A DNA stretch of 64,000 nt from an uncultured Dokdonia sp. (GCF_947492815.1 NZ_CANLOB010000003.1:124001-188000); one strand, 5' to 3'. Shown: positions 1 through 10,445, numbered from the stretch's first letter. Numbers and translations are program-made. The notes: generated by a model not told the origin, from the sequence alone.

Positions 1-1145
1 AAATTGCAACAGATCCATTTGTAGGTCGTCTTGCATTCTTCCGTGCGTATTCAGGTCGTTTAGATGCGGGGTCTTATATTTTAAATAACCGTTCAGGGAA
101 AAAAGAACGTATTTCTCGTATTTATCAAATGCACTCTAATAAGCAAAATGCTATCGAATATATCGAAGCAGGAGATATTGGAGCGGCAGTTGGATTTAAA
201 GATATTAAAACTGGAGACACAATGTCTGCAGAGAAGCATCCTATTGTTCTTGAATCAATGGACTTCCCTGATCCGGTAATTGGTATCGCGGTAGAGCCTA
301 AGACAAAAGCTGACGTAGATAAACTAGGTATGGCACTTGCTAAGCTTTCTGAAGAAGATCCAACATTCCAAGTAAAAACTGATGAAGCTTCAGGTCAGAC
401 TATTATATCTGGTATGGGTGAGCTTCACTTAGATATTATTGTAGATCGTCTTAAGCGTGAGTTTAAGGTAGAGGTTAATCAGGGACAGCCACAAGTTGAG
501 TACAAAGAGGCGATTACGCAAAAAGCTGATCATCGTGAGGTGTACAAAAAACAATCAGGGGGTCGTGGTAAATTCGCAGATATCGTATTTACTATAGAGC
601 CAGCTGAAGAAGGTAAGGTGGGTCTGGAGTTTGTTTCTACAATTAAAGGTGGTAATGTTCCTAAGGAATTTATCCCGTCTATTGAAAAAGGATTTAAAAC
701 AGCAATGATTAATGGTCCTTTAGCTGGATATGAAGTAGATGCAATGAAAGTGACATTAACTGATGGTTCGTATCACGATGTGGATTCTGATCAGTTGTCT
801 TTCGAGCTTGCTGCTAAGTTAGGATTTAAAAACGCTGCAAAAGCTGCAAAAGCAGTAATTATGGAGCCTATTATGAAACTTGAGGTAATTACACCTGAAG
901 AGAATATGGGTGACATTGTGGGGGATCTTAACCGTCGCCGTGGACAAGTAAGTGATATGGGAGACCGTGCTGGAGCAAAAACAGTAAAGGCTACCGTACC
1001 ACTTTCGGAAATGTTTGGATATGTAACTACATTGAGAACATTGTCTTCTGGACGTGCAACTTCAACAATGGAATTTTCTCACTATGCAGAAACTCCTTCT
1101 AATATTTCAGAAGAAGTAATTGCAGCATCTAAAGGAACAAATTAA
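1..1145 (+). CDS. fusA: Elongation factor G, 3' part (5' end outside window)
   Basis: This is the last 380 codons of the translocation GTPase EF-G; the reading frame is open from base 3 and the start lies upstream of the window. The visible part begins in domain II ([17 protein letters not shown]) and runs through domains III to V, including [11 protein letters not shown] in domain IV. The G domain is not in the window. It sits 12 bp before rpsJ, the usual str-to-S10 junction, so rpsL and rpsG are expected upstream. Identification is secure. Confidence 0.97.
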   Translation, partial: IATDPFVGRLAFFRAYSGRLDAGSYILNNRSGKKERISRIYQMHSNKQNAIEYIEAGDIGAAVGFKDIKTGDTMSAEKHPIVLESMDFPDPVIGIAVEPKTKADVDKLGMALAKLSEEDPTFQVKTDEASGQTIISGMGELHLDIIVDRLKREFKVEVNQGQPQVEYKEAITQKADHREVYKKQSGGRGKFADIVFTIEPAEEGKVGLEFVSTIKGGNVPKEFIPSIEKGFKTAMINGPLAGYEVDAMKVTLTDGSYHDVDSDQLSFELAAKLGFKNAAKAAKAVIMEPIMKLEVITPEENMGDIVGDLNRRRGQVSDMGDRAGAKTVKATVPLSEMFGYVTTLRTLSSGRATSTMEFSHYAETPSNISEEVIAASKGTN

Positions 1146-1157
1146 TTTACTAAGGAT

Positions 1158-1463
1158 ATGAGTCAAAAAATAAGAATCAAATTAAAGTCTTACGACCACA
1201 ACTTAGTAGATAAGTCTGCTGAGAAAATCGTAAAGACAGTAAAAACGACAGGTGCTGTTGTAACTGGGCCAATCCCACTTCCTACACACAAGAAAATTTT
1301 TACAGTACTACGTTCGCCACACGTAAACAAGAAGTCTCGTGAGCAGTTTGAGCTTAGCTCTTACAAGCGTTTACTAGATATCTATAGTTCTTCTTCAAAA
1401 ACTATTGATGCGTTAATGAAGTTAGAGTTGCCTAGTGGAGTTGAAGTAGAGATAAAAGTGTGA
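1158..1463 (+). CDS. rpsJ: 30S ribosomal protein S10 (NusE)
   Basis: A 101-residue protein of normal length with the S10 hallmark [10 protein letters not shown] followed by [15 protein letters not shown]10 is part of the 30S head and also acts with NusB in antitermination. It is placed right after fusA. Unlike the classical S10 operon, 151 bp with a palindromic repeat and a terminator-like hairpin separate it from rplC, so it may be transcribed with the str genes rather than with rplC onward. Confidence 0.98.
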   Translation: MSQKIRIKLKSYDHNLVDKSAEKIVKTVKTTGAVVTGPIPLPTHKKIFTVLRSPHVNKKSREQFELSSYKRLLDIYSSSSKTIDALMKLELPSGVEVEIKV

Positions 1464-1474
1464 TAGATTGAGTG

Positions 1475-1490
1475 CGCTTTCGCGAAAGCG
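1475..1490. repeat. CGCTTTCGCGAAAGCG palindrome, copy in rpsJ-rplC spacer
   Basis: A perfect 16-bp palindrome 11 bp after the rpsJ stop codon. It is one member of the dispersed palindrome family of this window. No T-run follows it directly, so it is not by itself a terminator here. Confidence 0.95.
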
Positions 1491-1549
1491 TACTCATCAC
1501 TATAAAATGTCCTGAGCTGCGTGCGAAGGAAAAACGGAGAAAATACATT

Positions 1550-1581
1550 CAGGGTTGAAGGTATTTGACCCTGTTTTTTTT
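1550..1581 (+). terminator. Terminator-like hairpin / possible attenuator before rplC
   Basis: CAGGGT (1550-1555) pairs with ACCCTG (1568-1573) over a 12-nt loop and is followed at once by eight T residues. It lies 33 bp before the rplC start and inside the ribosomal gene series. It could end the str-rpsJ transcript or attenuate transcription into the L3-L4 genes. L4-mediated attenuation of the S10 operon is known in E. coli, but there the leader precedes rpsJ; any such role here is inference. Confidence 0.6.
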
Positions 1582-1614
1582 GAATAGATTTTTTAATAAT
1601 TAATATAAATAAAT

Positions 1615-2226
1615 ATGTCTGGGTTAATCGGAAAAAAAGTAGGTATGACCAGCATCTTCGACGAGAATGGGAAGAATATTCCTTGTACAGTCTTAGAGGT
1701 AGGTCCCTGCGTAGTTACCCAAGTCAGAACCAAAGAAACTGACGGGTATGAAGCCCTTCAACTTGGTTTCGATGACGCAAAAAAGGCAAACAAAGCTGCT
1801 AGCGGTCACGCTAAAAAAGCAGGTACGGTTGCAAAACGCAAAGTTGTCGAGTTTCAAGGATTTGAAGGAGAGTTTAAATTAGGAGATGCAATCACTGTAG
1901 ATCACTTTGAAGAAGGTGAATTTGTAGATGTAGCTGGCACTTCAAAAGGTAAAGGTTTTCAAGGGGTTGTTAAGCGTCACGGTTTTGCTGGGGTAGGACA
2001 AGCGACTCATGGTCAGCATAACCGTTTGAGAGCTCCAGGTTCTATTGGTGCTGCTTCTTATCCTGCACGTGTATTCAAAGGAATGCGTATGGCAGGTCGT
2101 ATGGGAGGTGATCAAGTGAAAGTTCAAAATTTAAGAGTTTTAAAAGTAGTTGCAGATAAAAATCTACTTGTAGTGAAGGGGTGTGTACCTGGACATAAAA
2201 ACGCTTATGTAACCATTCAGAAATAA
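1615..2226 (+). CDS. rplC: 50S ribosomal protein L3
   Basis: A 203-residue L3 that begins [15 protein letters not shown]. The conserved loop that reaches the peptidyl-transferase centre is visible at about residues 117-165 ([17 protein letters not shown], then THG and RAPGSIG). It is the first gene of the block after the rpsJ spacer. Its TAA overlaps the ATG of rplD by one base, suggesting translational coupling. Confidence 0.98.
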   Translation: MSGLIGKKVGMTSIFDENGKNIPCTVLEVGPCVVTQVRTKETDGYEALQLGFDDAKKANKAASGHAKKAGTVAKRKVVEFQGFEGEFKLGDAITVDHFEEGEFVDVAGTSKGKGFQGVVKRHGFAGVGQATHGQHNRLRAPGSIGAASYPARVFKGMRMAGRMGGDQVKVQNLRVLKVVADKNLLVVKGCVPGHKNAYVTIQK

Positions 2227-2855
2227 TGAAAGTAGCAGTTGTAGATATTAAAGGAAAAGAAACAGGGAGAGAGGCAAACCTTTCTGATGCTGTTTTTGCT
2301 ATAGAGCCTAATAATCATGCTGTTTACTTAGATGTTAAGCAATATCTAGCTAATCAACGTCAAGGAACTCATAAGGCAAAAGAGAGAGCTGAGATTTCAG
2401 GGTCTACTCGTAAGATTAAAAAACAAAAGGGAACTGGTACTGCTCGTGCGGGAAGTATCAAGTCTGGTGTTTTTAAAGGAGGAGGAAGAATGTTTGGTCC
2501 TAGACCAAGAAATTATTCCTTCAAACTAAATAAAGGGATGAAAAGATTAGCACGTCGTTCTGCACTTTCTTTAAAGGCAAATGATAAGGCAATCACAGTC
2601 GTAGAAGACTTTAATTTTGAAGCTCCAAAGACAAAAGATTTTATTAATGTGCTTAAGGCTTTGGGTCTTGAGAATAAAAAATCTTTAATAGTGTTGGGAG
2701 AGTCAAATAATAATGTATATTTGTCGTCACGCAATTTAAAGAGCTCTGAAGTTGTAACAAGTTCAGAATTAAGTACTTACAAAATTATGAATGCAAATAA
2801 TGTTGTATTGCTTGAAGGTTCTTTAGAAGGTATTGAGACTAACTTAGCTAAATAA
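2226..2855 (+). CDS. rplD: 50S ribosomal protein L4
   Basis: A 209-residue L4 with the basic extended loop ([19 protein letters not shown], then [14 protein letters not shown]) that lines the exit tunnel. The start overlaps the rplC stop by one base. In other bacteria L4 also represses its own operon; the hairpin at 1550-1581 is the only nearby candidate site for such control. Confidence 0.98.
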   Translation: MKVAVVDIKGKETGREANLSDAVFAIEPNNHAVYLDVKQYLANQRQGTHKAKERAEISGSTRKIKKQKGTGTARAGSIKSGVFKGGGRMFGPRPRNYSFKLNKGMKRLARRSALSLKANDKAITVVEDFNFEAPKTKDFINVLKALGLENKKSLIVLGESNNNVYLSSRNLKSSEVVTSSELSTYKIMNANNVVLLEGSLEGIETNLAK

Positions 2856-2861
2856 GACGTC

Positions 2862-3152
2862 ATGAGTATTTTAATAAAACCTGTTATTACGGAAAAAGCT
2901 ACGATGGATAGTGAGGTTAATAATCGCTATACTTTCGAAGTAAGTATGAGAACAAATAAGGTTGAAATTAAAAAAGCAGTTGAGTCTGCTTATGGCGTTT
3001 CAGTTGAAAAAGTTCGAACAATGAATGTCCGTCCTAATCGCAAATCTCGTTATACGAAATCTGGGGTTATTACTGGTAAAACAAACGCTATAAAAAAGGC
3101 GATTGTACAGTTGGCGGAAGGTGATACAATAGATTTTTATAACAACATTTAA
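2862..3152 (+). CDS. rplW: 50S ribosomal protein L23
   Basis: A 96-residue protein starting MSILIKPVITEKATM, the typical L23 N-terminus, with the MNVRPNRKSRY segment in the middle. L23 sits at the tunnel exit and is the docking site for trigger factor and SRP. It lies 6 bp after rplD and 9 bp before rplB, in the standard order. Confidence 0.97.
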   Translation: MSILIKPVITEKATMDSEVNNRYTFEVSMRTNKVEIKKAVESAYGVSVEKVRTMNVRPNRKSRYTKSGVITGKTNAIKKAIVQLAEGDTIDFYNNI

Positions 3153-3161
3153 TTTCTTAAA

Positions 3162-3986
3162 ATGTCAGTAAGAAAACTAAAACCTATCACTCCAGGGCAG
3201 CGATTTAGAGTTGTAAATGGTTTCGACCAGATTACAACTGACAAGCCGGAAAAGAGCCTTTTGGCTCCGAGAAAACGCTCAGGAGGTAGAAACAACACGG
3301 GAAAAATGACTGTGCGCCAATTAGGTGGTGGTCATAAAAGAAGGTATCGTATAATTGATTTTAAACGTAATAAGGAAGGAATTCCTGCTACAGTTGCTTC
3401 AATTCAATACGATCCAAACAGAACAGCATTTATTGCATTGCTTAATTACCAAGATGGTGAAAAGCGTTATGTGATTGCTCAAAACGGTCTTCAAGTAGGT
3501 CAAAACATTGTTTCTGGTGCTAATGTAGCTCCGGAAATTGGTAATGCTATGCCGCTTTCAGATATTCCATTAGGTACAATTATTTCTTGTATAGAGTTAC
3601 GCCCAGGGCAGGGAGCTGTTATGGCTCGTAGCGCTGGTGCTTTTGCTCAGTTAATGGCGCGTGATGGTAAATTTGCTACGGTTAAATTGCCATCAGGAGA
3701 AACAAGGTTAATTCTTGTTACTTGTATGGCTACAATTGGAGCTGTGTCAAATAGTGATCATCAATTGTTAGTATCTGGTAAAGCAGGTAGAAGCCGTTGG
3801 TTAGGAAGAAGACCTCGTGTGCGTCCAGTAGTGATGAACCCTGTTGATCACCCAATGGGAGGTGGTGAAGGTAAATCTTCTGGAGGTCACCCTCGTAATA
3901 GAAACGGAGTTCCTGCAAAAGGATACAGAACACGTTCTAAGACGAAAGCGAGTAATAAATATATTGTAGAACGTAGAAAGAAATAA
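3162..3986 (+). CDS. rplB: 50S ribosomal protein L2
   Basis: A 274-residue L2. The C-terminal signature [20 protein letters not shown] is present, including the histidine implicated in peptidyl-transferase centre function. The N-terminal RNA-binding region ([20 protein letters not shown]) is also intact. The spacing to rpsS is 6 bp. Confidence 0.98.
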   Translation: MSVRKLKPITPGQRFRVVNGFDQITTDKPEKSLLAPRKRSGGRNNTGKMTVRQLGGGHKRRYRIIDFKRNKEGIPATVASIQYDPNRTAFIALLNYQDGEKRYVIAQNGLQVGQNIVSGANVAPEIGNAMPLSDIPLGTIISCIELRPGQGAVMARSAGAFAQLMARDGKFATVKLPSGETRLILVTCMATIGAVSNSDHQLLVSGKAGRSRWLGRRPRVRPVVMNPVDHPMGGGEGKSSGGHPRNRNGVPAKGYRTRSKTKASNKYIVERRKK

Positions 3987-3992
3987 TAAGAT

Positions 3993-4271
3993 ATGGCACG
4001 TTCATTAAAAAAAGGACCTTACGTTCACTATAAATTAGAGAAGAAAGTTGCTGCAAATGTAGAGGGTAATAAGAAGACAGTGATCAAAACTTGGTCAAGG
4101 GCTTCTATGATTACTCCTGACTTTGTTGGTCAAACAATAGCAGTACACAATGGTCGCCAGTTTGTTCCAGTATACGTTACTGAGAATATGGTAGGACATA
4201 AATTAGGAGAATTTTCACCTACACGTTCTTATAGAGGACACGCAGGTGCAAAAAATAAAGGTAAAAAATAA
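3993..4271 (+). CDS. rpsS: 30S ribosomal protein S19
   Basis: A 92-residue S19 beginning [12 protein letters not shown] and containing the conserved segment [12 protein letters not shown] and [14 protein letters not shown]. It belongs to the 30S head, where it contacts S13. Length and order are standard; an 8-bp gap follows before rplV. Confidence 0.98.
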   Translation: MARSLKKGPYVHYKLEKKVAANVEGNKKTVIKTWSRASMITPDFVGQTIAVHNGRQFVPVYVTENMVGHKLGEFSPTRSYRGHAGAKNKGKK

Positions 4272-4279
4272 TTGAAGTC

Positions 4280-4690
4280 ATGGGAGTTCGTAAAAGAGAA
4301 TCAGCAGAGGCGCGCAAGGCTGCAAATAAGCAAGTAGCTTTCGCTAAATTGAATAACTGCCCGACTTCACCTCGTAAAATGCGTTTAGTAGCAGATATGA
4401 TACGTGGCGCAAAGGTGGAGAGAGCACTTCAATTATTGAAATTTAGTAATAAAGAGGCATCTCGTAAAGTGGAGAAACTTGTTCTTTCAGCTATCGCAAA
4501 TTGGGAAGCAAAGAATGAAGATTCAAGTCTTGAAGATGCAGATCTTTTTATTAAAGAGATCAAAGTGGATAGTGGAGCGATGTTGAAAAGACTTCGTCCA
4601 GCACCACAAGGTCGCGCACACAGAATTAGAAAACGCAGCAATCACGTAACAGTTGTGCTTGGTGCAAACGATAACACACAAAGCAATTAA
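4280..4690 (+). CDS. rplV: 50S ribosomal protein L22
   Basis: A 136-residue L22. The core is visible ([18 protein letters not shown] and the beta-hairpin [20 protein letters not shown]). The N-terminus is about 15 residues longer than in E. coli L22 and rich in charged residues. It is followed 4 bp later by rpsC. Confidence 0.97.
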   Translation: MGVRKRESAEARKAANKQVAFAKLNNCPTSPRKMRLVADMIRGAKVERALQLLKFSNKEASRKVEKLVLSAIANWEAKNEDSSLEDADLFIKEIKVDSGAMLKRLRPAPQGRAHRIRKRSNHVTVVLGANDNTQSN

Positions 4691-4694
4691 TTAG

Positions 4695-5411
4695 ATGGGA
4701 CAGAAGACAAATCCAATCGGAAATCGCCTAGGAATTATCAGAGGATGGGAATCTAACTGGTATGGTGGTAACGACTACGGTGATAAACTTGCCGAAGACG
4801 ATAAGATTAGACGTTACATTCACGCTCGTTTAAGTAAAGCTAGTGTGTCACGTGTAATTATTGAGCGTACGCTTAAACTTGTAACCGTTACTATCACTAC
4901 TGCTAGACCTGGTATTATTATCGGAAAAGGTGGGCAAGAGGTAGACAAGTTAAAAGAAGAGCTTAAGAAGATTACTGAAAAAGAAGTACAAATTAATATT
5001 CATGAGATCAAACGTCCAGAACTTGATGCGTTCTTGGTGGGGTCTAGTGTTGCGCGTCAAATCGAAGGTCGTATCTCTTTTCGTCGTGCAATCAAGATGG
5101 CAATTGCGGCTGCAATGCGTATGAATGCAGAGGGTATTAAAATCCAAATTTCTGGACGATTGAATGGAGCTGAAATGGCACGTTCTGAGTCTTATAAAGA
5201 TGGACGTATTCCTTTATCAACATTTAGAGCCGACATAGATTATGCTTTAGTTGAAGCTCATACTACTTATGGTAGATTGGGGATTAAAGTGTGGATTATG
5301 AAAGGTGAAGTATATGGCAAAAGAGAACTTTCTCCATTAGTTGGTTTACAGAAAAAATCAGGTAAAGGTGGTTCGGGTAAAGATAATCGCGGATCTCGCC
5401 GTAGAAAGTAA
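4695..5411 (+). CDS. rpsC: 30S ribosomal protein S3
   Basis: A 238-residue S3 with the KH type-2 RNA-binding loop [18 protein letters not shown] near residues 76-93 and the C-terminal domain ending in a basic tail ([13 protein letters not shown]). S3 forms part of the mRNA entry site with S4 and S5. A 20-bp gap follows before rplP. Confidence 0.98.
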   Translation: MGQKTNPIGNRLGIIRGWESNWYGGNDYGDKLAEDDKIRRYIHARLSKASVSRVIIERTLKLVTVTITTARPGIIIGKGGQEVDKLKEELKKITEKEVQINIHEIKRPELDAFLVGSSVARQIEGRISFRRAIKMAIAAAMRMNAEGIKIQISGRLNGAEMARSESYKDGRIPLSTFRADIDYALVEAHTTYGRLGIKVWIMKGEVYGKRELSPLVGLQKKSGKGGSGKDNRGSRRRK

Positions 5412-5431
5412 TTTTTTAAAAGAACAAGAAA

Positions 5432-5854
5432 ATGTTACAGCCTAAAAAAACAAAATTTCGTAAGCAGCAGAAGGGGCGTATGAAAGGTCTCTCTCAAAGA
5501 GGGCATACACTTTCAAACGGAACTTTTGGAATTAAGTCAACAGACTCTAATTTCATTACTGCTAGACAGATAGAAGCAGCTCGTATTGCAGCAACACGTT
5601 ACATGAAAAGGGAAGGTCAATTATGGATCAAAATATTCCCGGATAAGCCTATTACAAAGAAGCCTCTTGAGGTACGTATGGGTAAAGGTAAAGGTGCTGT
5701 AGAATATTGGGCAGCTGTGGTAAAACCAGGACGTATATTATTTGAAGTAGGTGGGGTGCCTGAGCCAGTGGCTAAAGAAGCACTTAGACTTGCAGCTCAA
5801 AAACTTCCTGTGAGAACAAAGTATATTGTAGCTAGAGACTTTTCAGCTGAATAA
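5432..5854 (+). CDS. rplP: 50S ribosomal protein L16
   Basis: A 140-residue L16 starting [19 protein letters not shown], with the conserved [17 protein letters not shown] segment. It sits near the A-site tRNA elbow and is needed for late 50S assembly. Order rpsC-rplP-rpmC is standard. Confidence 0.98.
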   Translation: MLQPKKTKFRKQQKGRMKGLSQRGHTLSNGTFGIKSTDSNFITARQIEAARIAATRYMKREGQLWIKIFPDKPITKKPLEVRMGKGKGAVEYWAAVVKPGRILFEVGGVPEPVAKEALRLAAQKLPVRTKYIVARDFSAE

Positions 5855-5865
5855 ATTATAAGATA

Positions 5866-6054
5866 ATGAAACAATCAGAAGTAAAAGGATTATCTGTAGC
5901 AGAATTACAAGAAGAACTTGGAAAAGCTAAAAGATCTTATGCAGATCTAAAAATGGCACATACAATTTCTCCATTAGACAATCCTATTCAATTGCGTGCT
6001 TTAAGACGTACTGTCGCAAGAATAGCAACTGAATTAACTAAAAGAGAACAATAA
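5866..6054 (+). CDS. rpmC: 50S ribosomal protein L29
   Basis: A 62-residue all-helical L29 ([18 protein letters not shown]), with the conserved C-terminal helix [15 protein letters not shown]. It lies at the tunnel exit next to L23. It is 11 bp after rplP and 11 bp before rpsQ. Confidence 0.97.
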   Translation: MKQSEVKGLSVAELQEELGKAKRSYADLKMAHTISPLDNPIQLRALRRTVARIATELTKREQ

Positions 6055-6065
6055 CGCTGCTTAAG

Positions 6066-6323
6066 ATGGAAAAAAGAAATTTAAGAAAAGAGCGTATTGG
6101 TGTTGTAACCAGTAATAAGATGCAAAAATCAATTGTTGTATCTGAGGTTAAGAAAGTAAAACACCCTATGTATGGAAAATTCGTTTTGAAAACGAAAAAA
6201 TACGTAGCACACGACGAAACAAATGACTGCAACGAAGGAGATACCGTTAGGATTATGGAAACACGTCCTATGAGTAAATCAAAGTGTTGGAGATTAGTAG
6301 AAATCATTGAAAGAGCTAAGTAA
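6066..6323 (+). CDS. rpsQ: 30S ribosomal protein S17
   Basis: An 85-residue OB-fold S17 with [19 protein letters not shown] at the N-terminus and the [12 protein letters not shown] ending. The last base of its stop codon is the first base of the rplN start, so the two genes overlap by one nucleotide. Confidence 0.97.
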   Translation: MEKRNLRKERIGVVTSNKMQKSIVVSEVKKVKHPMYGKFVLKTKKYVAHDETNDCNEGDTVRIMETRPMSKSKCWRLVEIIERAK

Positions 6324-6691
6324 TGTTACAGCAAGAATCAAGATTAAAAGTAGCAGATAACACAGGAGCAAAAGAAGTTTTGACTATCCGTGTGTTGGGA
6401 GGTACTAAGAGAAGATATGCTTCTGTAGGGGATAAAATTGTTGTATCTGTAAAGGATGCAACTCCTAACGGTCAAGTAAAAAAAGGAGCCGTTTCTACAG
6501 CAGTAGTTGTGCGTACTAAGAAAGAAGTGCGTCGTCCAGATGGATCATATATTCGTTTTGACGATAATGCTTGTGTTCTTTTAAACGCTCAAGGTGAAAT
6601 GCGAGGGACTCGTGTTTTTGGACCAGTAGCGAGAGAACTTCGTGATAAACAATTCATGAAGATTGTGTCATTAGCACCTGAGGTGCTTTAA
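6323..6691 (+). CDS. rplN: 50S ribosomal protein L14
   Basis: A 122-residue L14 ([18 protein letters not shown]), with the diagnostic central strand [22 protein letters not shown]. It bridges the subunits near h14 of 16S rRNA. Start overlaps the rpsQ stop by one base. Confidence 0.98.
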   Translation: MLQQESRLKVADNTGAKEVLTIRVLGGTKRRYASVGDKIVVSVKDATPNGQVKKGAVSTAVVVRTKKEVRRPDGSYIRFDDNACVLLNAQGEMRGTRVFGPVARELRDKQFMKIVSLAPEVL

Positions 6692-6702
6692 TACATAAGA
6701 AG

Positions 6703-7014
6703 ATGGCAAAACTTAAAATAAAATCAGGAGATACTGTTCGTGTTACTGCTGGAGCCCAAAAAGGGAAAGAAGGTAAGGTAATGAAAGTATTTGTAGATAG
6801 TAATAAAGTTATCGTTGAGGGAGTGAACATGGTGAAAAAACATGAGAAGCCTAGTGCTGCAAATCCTCAAGGTGGTATTAAAGAGAAAGAAGCACCTCTT
6901 CAAATTTCAAATGTGTCTTTAATAGACAGTAATGGTAAAGCAACTCGTGTGGGTTACCGTATGGAAGGAGATAAGAAGGTTCGTTTCGCAAAAACAACAA
7001 ACGAAATCATATAG
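6703..7014 (+). CDS. rplX: 50S ribosomal protein L24
   Basis: A 103-residue L24 with an N-terminal KOW motif ([19 protein letters not shown]) and the [13 protein letters not shown] segment. L24 is an assembly initiator of the 50S subunit. It is 2 bp before rplE, consistent with coupling. Confidence 0.97.
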   Translation: MAKLKIKSGDTVRVTAGAQKGKEGKVMKVFVDSNKVIVEGVNMVKKHEKPSAANPQGGIKEKEAPLQISNVSLIDSNGKATRVGYRMEGDKKVRFAKTTNEII

Positions 7015-7016
7015 TC

Positions 7017-7568
7017 ATGGGATACGTACCAAGATTAAAACAAGAGTTTAAAGACCGTGTGACGGCTTCTCTTACAGAAGAATTTGGCTATAAGAATGTA
7101 ATGCAAGTTCCTAAACTTAATAAGATCGTTGTGTCTAGGGGTATAGGGGCTGCTGTTGCAGATAAGAAATTGGTTGAGAATACAGTAGAAGAGCTAACGC
7201 TAATTACTGGGCAAAGAGCAATTCCTACAATTTCTAAGAAAGATGTCGCTTCATTTAAGTTGCGTAAAGGAATGCCAATTGGAGCAAAAGTTACTTTACG
7301 TGGTGAGCGTATGTATGAATTTCTTGATAGATTGATTACATCTGCATTACCTCGTGTAAGGGATTTTGGTGGAATTAACGCTACTGGATTTGATGGTAGA
7401 GGTAATTACAGTATGGGAATTACTGAGCAAATTATCTTTCCAGAAATTAATATCGATAGAATAAAGAAGATTGAAGGTATGAATATTACTTTTGAGACTT
7501 CGGCTACTACCGATAAAGAAGCGAAATCATTGTTAACAGAACTAGGTTTACCTTTCAAAAAGAATTAA
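7017..7568 (+). CDS. rplE: 50S ribosomal protein L5
   Basis: A 183-residue L5 with the conserved motifs [21 protein letters not shown] and [18 protein letters not shown]. It binds 5S rRNA in the central protuberance together with L18. It is 2 bp from both neighbours, a tightly packed part of the spc block. Confidence 0.98.
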   Translation: MGYVPRLKQEFKDRVTASLTEEFGYKNVMQVPKLNKIVVSRGIGAAVADKKLVENTVEELTLITGQRAIPTISKKDVASFKLRKGMPIGAKVTLRGERMYEFLDRLITSALPRVRDFGGINATGFDGRGNYSMGITEQIIFPEINIDRIKKIEGMNITFETSATTDKEAKSLLTELGLPFKKN

Positions 7569-7570
7569 TT

Positions 7571-7840
7571 ATGGCTAAAGAATCAATGAAAGCCCGTGAG
7601 GTGAAAAGAGCAAAAACAGTTGCTAAATATGCAGAAAAGCGTAAAGCTTTGAAAGAAGCTGGAGATTATGAAGCGCTACAAAAGCTTCCTAAGAATGCAT
7701 CTCCTGTACGTATGCATAACCGTTGTAAGTTAACAGGTCGTCCAAAAGGATATATGAGGCAATTTGGTATTTCTCGTGTTACATTCAGAGAAATGGCAAA
7801 CCAAGGTCTGATCCCAGGAGTTAAGAAGGCTAGTTGGTAA
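7571..7840 (+). CDS. rpsN: 30S ribosomal protein S14, zinc-free type
   Basis: An 89-residue S14 of the long form. The C-terminal consensus [20 protein letters not shown] is present, but the CxxC pair of the zinc form is absent. This is the C-minus paralogue type. It is the last gene before a 77-bp break carrying the dispersed palindrome, after which rpsH starts. Confidence 0.97.
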   Translation: MAKESMKAREVKRAKTVAKYAEKRKALKEAGDYEALQKLPKNASPVRMHNRCKLTGRPKGYMRQFGISRVTFREMANQGLIPGVKKASW

Positions 7841-7866
7841 ATAAAGTATAAACTGGTGGAAGGTTT

Positions 7867-7882
7867 TGCTTTCGCGAAAGCG
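7867..7882. repeat. Dispersed palindrome in rpsN-rpsH spacer
   Basis: TGCTTTCGCGAAAGCG: a 14-bp perfect palindrome core of the same family, in the only large gap of the spc block. A nearby GGTTTT (7862-7867) could pair with AAAACC (about 7893-7898), so the palindrome could sit in the loop of a larger hairpin; that larger fold is only a possibility. Confidence 0.9.
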
Positions 7883-7917
7883 TATAAAGTAAAAAACCCC
7901 CTCCGAAACATAAATAA

Positions 7918-8316
7918 ATGAACACAGATCCAATTGCAGATTTTCTAACTAGAGTTAGAAATGCTGCTGCAGCAAATCACAGAGTCGTTGAGATTCCAGC
8001 ATCTAACCTGAAAAAGGAGATGACAAAAATCTTATTCGATCAAGGTTACATATTAAGTTACAAATTTGAAAAAGGTAAATCTCAAGATATTATCAAAATT
8101 GCTTTGAAATATGATGGTTTTACAAAAGAATCTGTAATTAAAGATATACAAAGAATAAGTAAACCTGGTTTACGTAAATACGCTTCATCTTCAGATATAC
8201 CTCGTATACTGAACGGCTTGGGTATTGCTATTGTTTCAACTTCCAAGGGAGTTATGACAGGAAAGCAAGCTCAACAAGCTAATGTAGGTGGCGAAGTACT
8301 TTGTTACGTTTACTAA
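7918..8316 (+). CDS. rpsH: 30S ribosomal protein S8
   Basis: A 132-residue S8 beginning MNTDPIADFLTRVRNA and ending with the canonical GIAIVSTSKGVMTGKQA segment and GGEVLCYVY. S8 binds helix 21 of 16S rRNA and in E. coli represses the spc operon. The 77-bp upstream spacer is the obvious place for separate control. Confidence 0.98.
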   Translation: MNTDPIADFLTRVRNAAAANHRVVEIPASNLKKEMTKILFDQGYILSYKFEKGKSQDIIKIALKYDGFTKESVIKDIQRISKPGLRKYASSSDIPRILNGLGIAIVSTSKGVMTGKQAQQANVGGEVLCYVY

Positions 8317-8337
8317 CCCAGTTAAAAAGACAACGAA

Positions 8338-8880
8338 ATGTCAAGAATAGGTAAAAGTCCAATTACAATTCCAGATGGTGTTACTGTTAATGTAGCTGAT
8401 GGTGTTGTAACCGTAAAAGGAAAATTAGGTGAACTTACACAAGAGTTTTCAGATATTACTATTAAAGTAGAAGATGGAACAATAACTCTTGAAAGACCTT
8501 CTGATAAAAAAGATGTTAGAGCTAAACACGGTTTATACCGTTCTCTTATATTTAATATGATTGAAGGAGTGTCAAAAGGATGGACCAAAGAGTTAGAGCT
8601 TATAGGAGTAGGATATCGTGCAAGTAATCAAGGGCAAAAATTAGATTTAGCTGTTGGTTTTTCTCACAATATAGTTTTAGAAATTGCTCCAGAGGTAAAA
8701 GTGGAAACTGTATCTGAAAAAGGTAAAAATCCAATTGTAAAATTAACTTCTCACGATAAACAACTTGTAGGTCAGGTAGCGGCAAAAATACGCGCTTTCC
8801 GTAAGCCAGAGCCATATAAAGGGAAAGGTATCAAGTTTGTTGGTGAGATCATTAGAAGAAAAGCAGGTAAATCTGCATAA
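8338..8880 (+). CDS. rplF: 50S ribosomal protein L6
   Basis: A 180-residue L6 (MSRIGKSPITIPDGV) with two related domains and the C-terminal signature RKPEPYKGKGIKFVGE. It binds near the sarcin-ricin loop. It lies 21 bp after rpsH and 10 bp before rplR. Confidence 0.98.
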   Translation: MSRIGKSPITIPDGVTVNVADGVVTVKGKLGELTQEFSDITIKVEDGTITLERPSDKKDVRAKHGLYRSLIFNMIEGVSKGWTKELELIGVGYRASNQGQKLDLAVGFSHNIVLEIAPEVKVETVSEKGKNPIVKLTSHDKQLVGQVAAKIRAFRKPEPYKGKGIKFVGEIIRRKAGKSA

Positions 8881-8890
8881 TACATAGATT

Positions 8891-9244
8891 ATGGCATTAT
8901 CAAAAAGTGAAAAAAGAAATAGAATCCACTTAAGGATTCGTAAGACTATTTCTGGAACTGCAGAGCGCCCTAGACTCTGTGTATTTAGAAGTAATAAAGA
9001 AATTTATGCTCAGATAATTGATGATTTATCAGGCAAGACTTTAGGTGCTGCTTCTTCTAGAGATAAAGGAATTGTTGCAGGATCTAATAAGTCTGAGACA
9101 GCAAAACTTGTAGGAAAAGCAATTGCTGAAAAAGCTGTAAAATCGGGTGTTGAGTCTGTTGTTTTTGACAGAGGAGGTTACCTGTATCATGGAAGAGTAA
9201 AACAACTAGCAGAAGGCGCTCGTGAAGGCGGACTTAAATTCTAA
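8891..9244 (+). CDS. rplR: 50S ribosomal protein L18
   Basis: A 117-residue L18 with a basic N-terminal arm and the conserved [20 protein letters not shown] and [20 protein letters not shown] segments. It binds 5S rRNA together with L5. Length and position are standard. Confidence 0.98.
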   Translation: MALSKSEKRNRIHLRIRKTISGTAERPRLCVFRSNKEIYAQIIDDLSGKTLGAASSRDKGIVAGSNKSETAKLVGKAIAEKAVKSGVESVVFDRGGYLYHGRVKQLAEGAREGGLKF

Positions 9245-9251
9245 ATAAATT

Positions 9252-9776
9252 ATGTACCAGAATTATAAAAACGTAGAGTTAGTTAAACCTAGTGGTTTAG
9301 AACTTAAAGATCGCTTAGTAGGAGTACAACGTGTTACTAAAGTAACAAAAGGGGGTAGAGCCTTTGGTTTTTCTGCTATTGTTGTTGTTGGTGATGAAAA
9401 CGGTGTCGTTGGTCAGGGATTAGGTAAATCTAAAGAAGTAGCTTCAGCTATTGCAAAAGCAGTAGAAGATGCAAAGAAAAATTTAGTTCGTATTCCTTTG
9501 AATAAAAAAACAATACCTCACGAACAAAAAGGTAAGTACGGAGGAGCAAGAGTGTTATTAATGCCAGCTGCTGCGGGTACGGGAGTTATTGCAGGAGGTG
9601 CTATTAGAGCTGTATTGGAGTCTGTAGGAATACATGATGTATTATCTAAGAACCAAGGATCATCAAATCCTCATAATGTTGTTAAAGCTACATTTGATGC
9701 ATTACTTCAATTAAGAAGTGCAGAAACTGTTGCAAAACAAAGAGGAATTTCGTTAGACAAAGTTTTTAAAGGATAA
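9252..9776 (+). CDS. rpsE: 30S ribosomal protein S5
   Basis: A 174-residue S5 with the dsRBD-like N-terminal domain ([20 protein letters not shown]) and the C-terminal domain containing [15 protein letters not shown]. It contributes to decoding accuracy with S4. It lies 11 bp before rpmD. Confidence 0.98.
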   Translation: MYQNYKNVELVKPSGLELKDRLVGVQRVTKVTKGGRAFGFSAIVVVGDENGVVGQGLGKSKEVASAIAKAVEDAKKNLVRIPLNKKTIPHEQKGKYGGARVLLMPAAAGTGVIAGGAIRAVLESVGIHDVLSKNQGSSNPHNVVKATFDALLQLRSAETVAKQRGISLDKVFKG

Positions 9777-9787
9777 ACCAAGTAGTT

Positions 9788-9967
9788 ATGGCAAAGATTA
9801 AAGTAACAAAGATTCGTAGTGCGATAAATCGCCCTGTTGATCAGAAAAGAACCCTTGAGGCTCTTGGATTAAGAAAGATGGGCCAAGTAAAGGAGCATGA
9901 GAATACTCCAAATATCCTTGGTATGATAAATAAAGTAAGTCATTTGGTTTCTGTAGAAGAAGCATAA
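9788..9967 (+). CDS. rpmD: 50S ribosomal protein L30
   Basis: A 59-residue protein read directly from the sequence (MAKIKVTKIRSAINRPVDQK, then ALGLRKMGQVKEHENTPNIL). This is the classical bacterial L30, in its standard place between rpsE and rplO. The start ATG at 9788 is 11 bp after the rpsE stop. Confidence 0.96.
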   Translation: MAKIKVTKIRSAINRPVDQKRTLEALGLRKMGQVKEHENTPNILGMINKVSHLVSVEEA

Positions 9968-9979
9968 ATATTAGTATAG

Positions 9980-10432
9980 ATGAATTTAAGTAACTTACAA
10001 CCTGCAAAAGGTTCAGTTAAGAAAAACGATAGCCGTAAAGGACGTGGTCAGGCAACTGGTAACGGAGGTACAGCTGGTCGTGGTCATAAAGGAGCGAAAT
10101 CTCGTTCTGGTTATTCTAAGAAACTTGGTTTTGAAGGAGGTCAGATGCCATTACAGAGACGTGTTCCTAAGTTCGGTTTTAAAAATGTAAATCGTAAAGA
10201 GTATGCTGGTGTTAATATAGATACGCTTCAAGAATATGTTGATGCAGGTCGTATTAAAGATGAAGTAACTCTAGATGTACTAGTTGAAAATCGTCTTGTT
10301 GGAAAAAATGACTTAGTAAAAATATTAGGTAGAGGAGAGCTTAAGGCAAAGCTTAAAGTAACTGCTCACAAATTTACGGCATCAGCAAAACAAGCTGTTG
10401 AAGCTGCTGGAGGTGAAGCTGTAACTTTATAA
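9980..10432 (+). CDS. rplO: 50S ribosomal protein L15
   Basis: A 150-residue L15 with the glycine-rich basic N-terminus (RKGRGQATGNGGTAGRGHKG) and FEGGQMPLQRRVPKFGF. Its C-terminal domain ends AVEAAGGEAVTL. It lies 13 bp before secY. Confidence 0.98.
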   Translation: MNLSNLQPAKGSVKKNDSRKGRGQATGNGGTAGRGHKGAKSRSGYSKKLGFEGGQMPLQRRVPKFGFKNVNRKEYAGVNIDTLQEYVDAGRIKDEVTLDVLVENRLVGKNDLVKILGRGELKAKLKVTAHKFTASAKQAVEAAGGEAVTL

Positions 10433-10445
10433 TCGATATAAGAGG

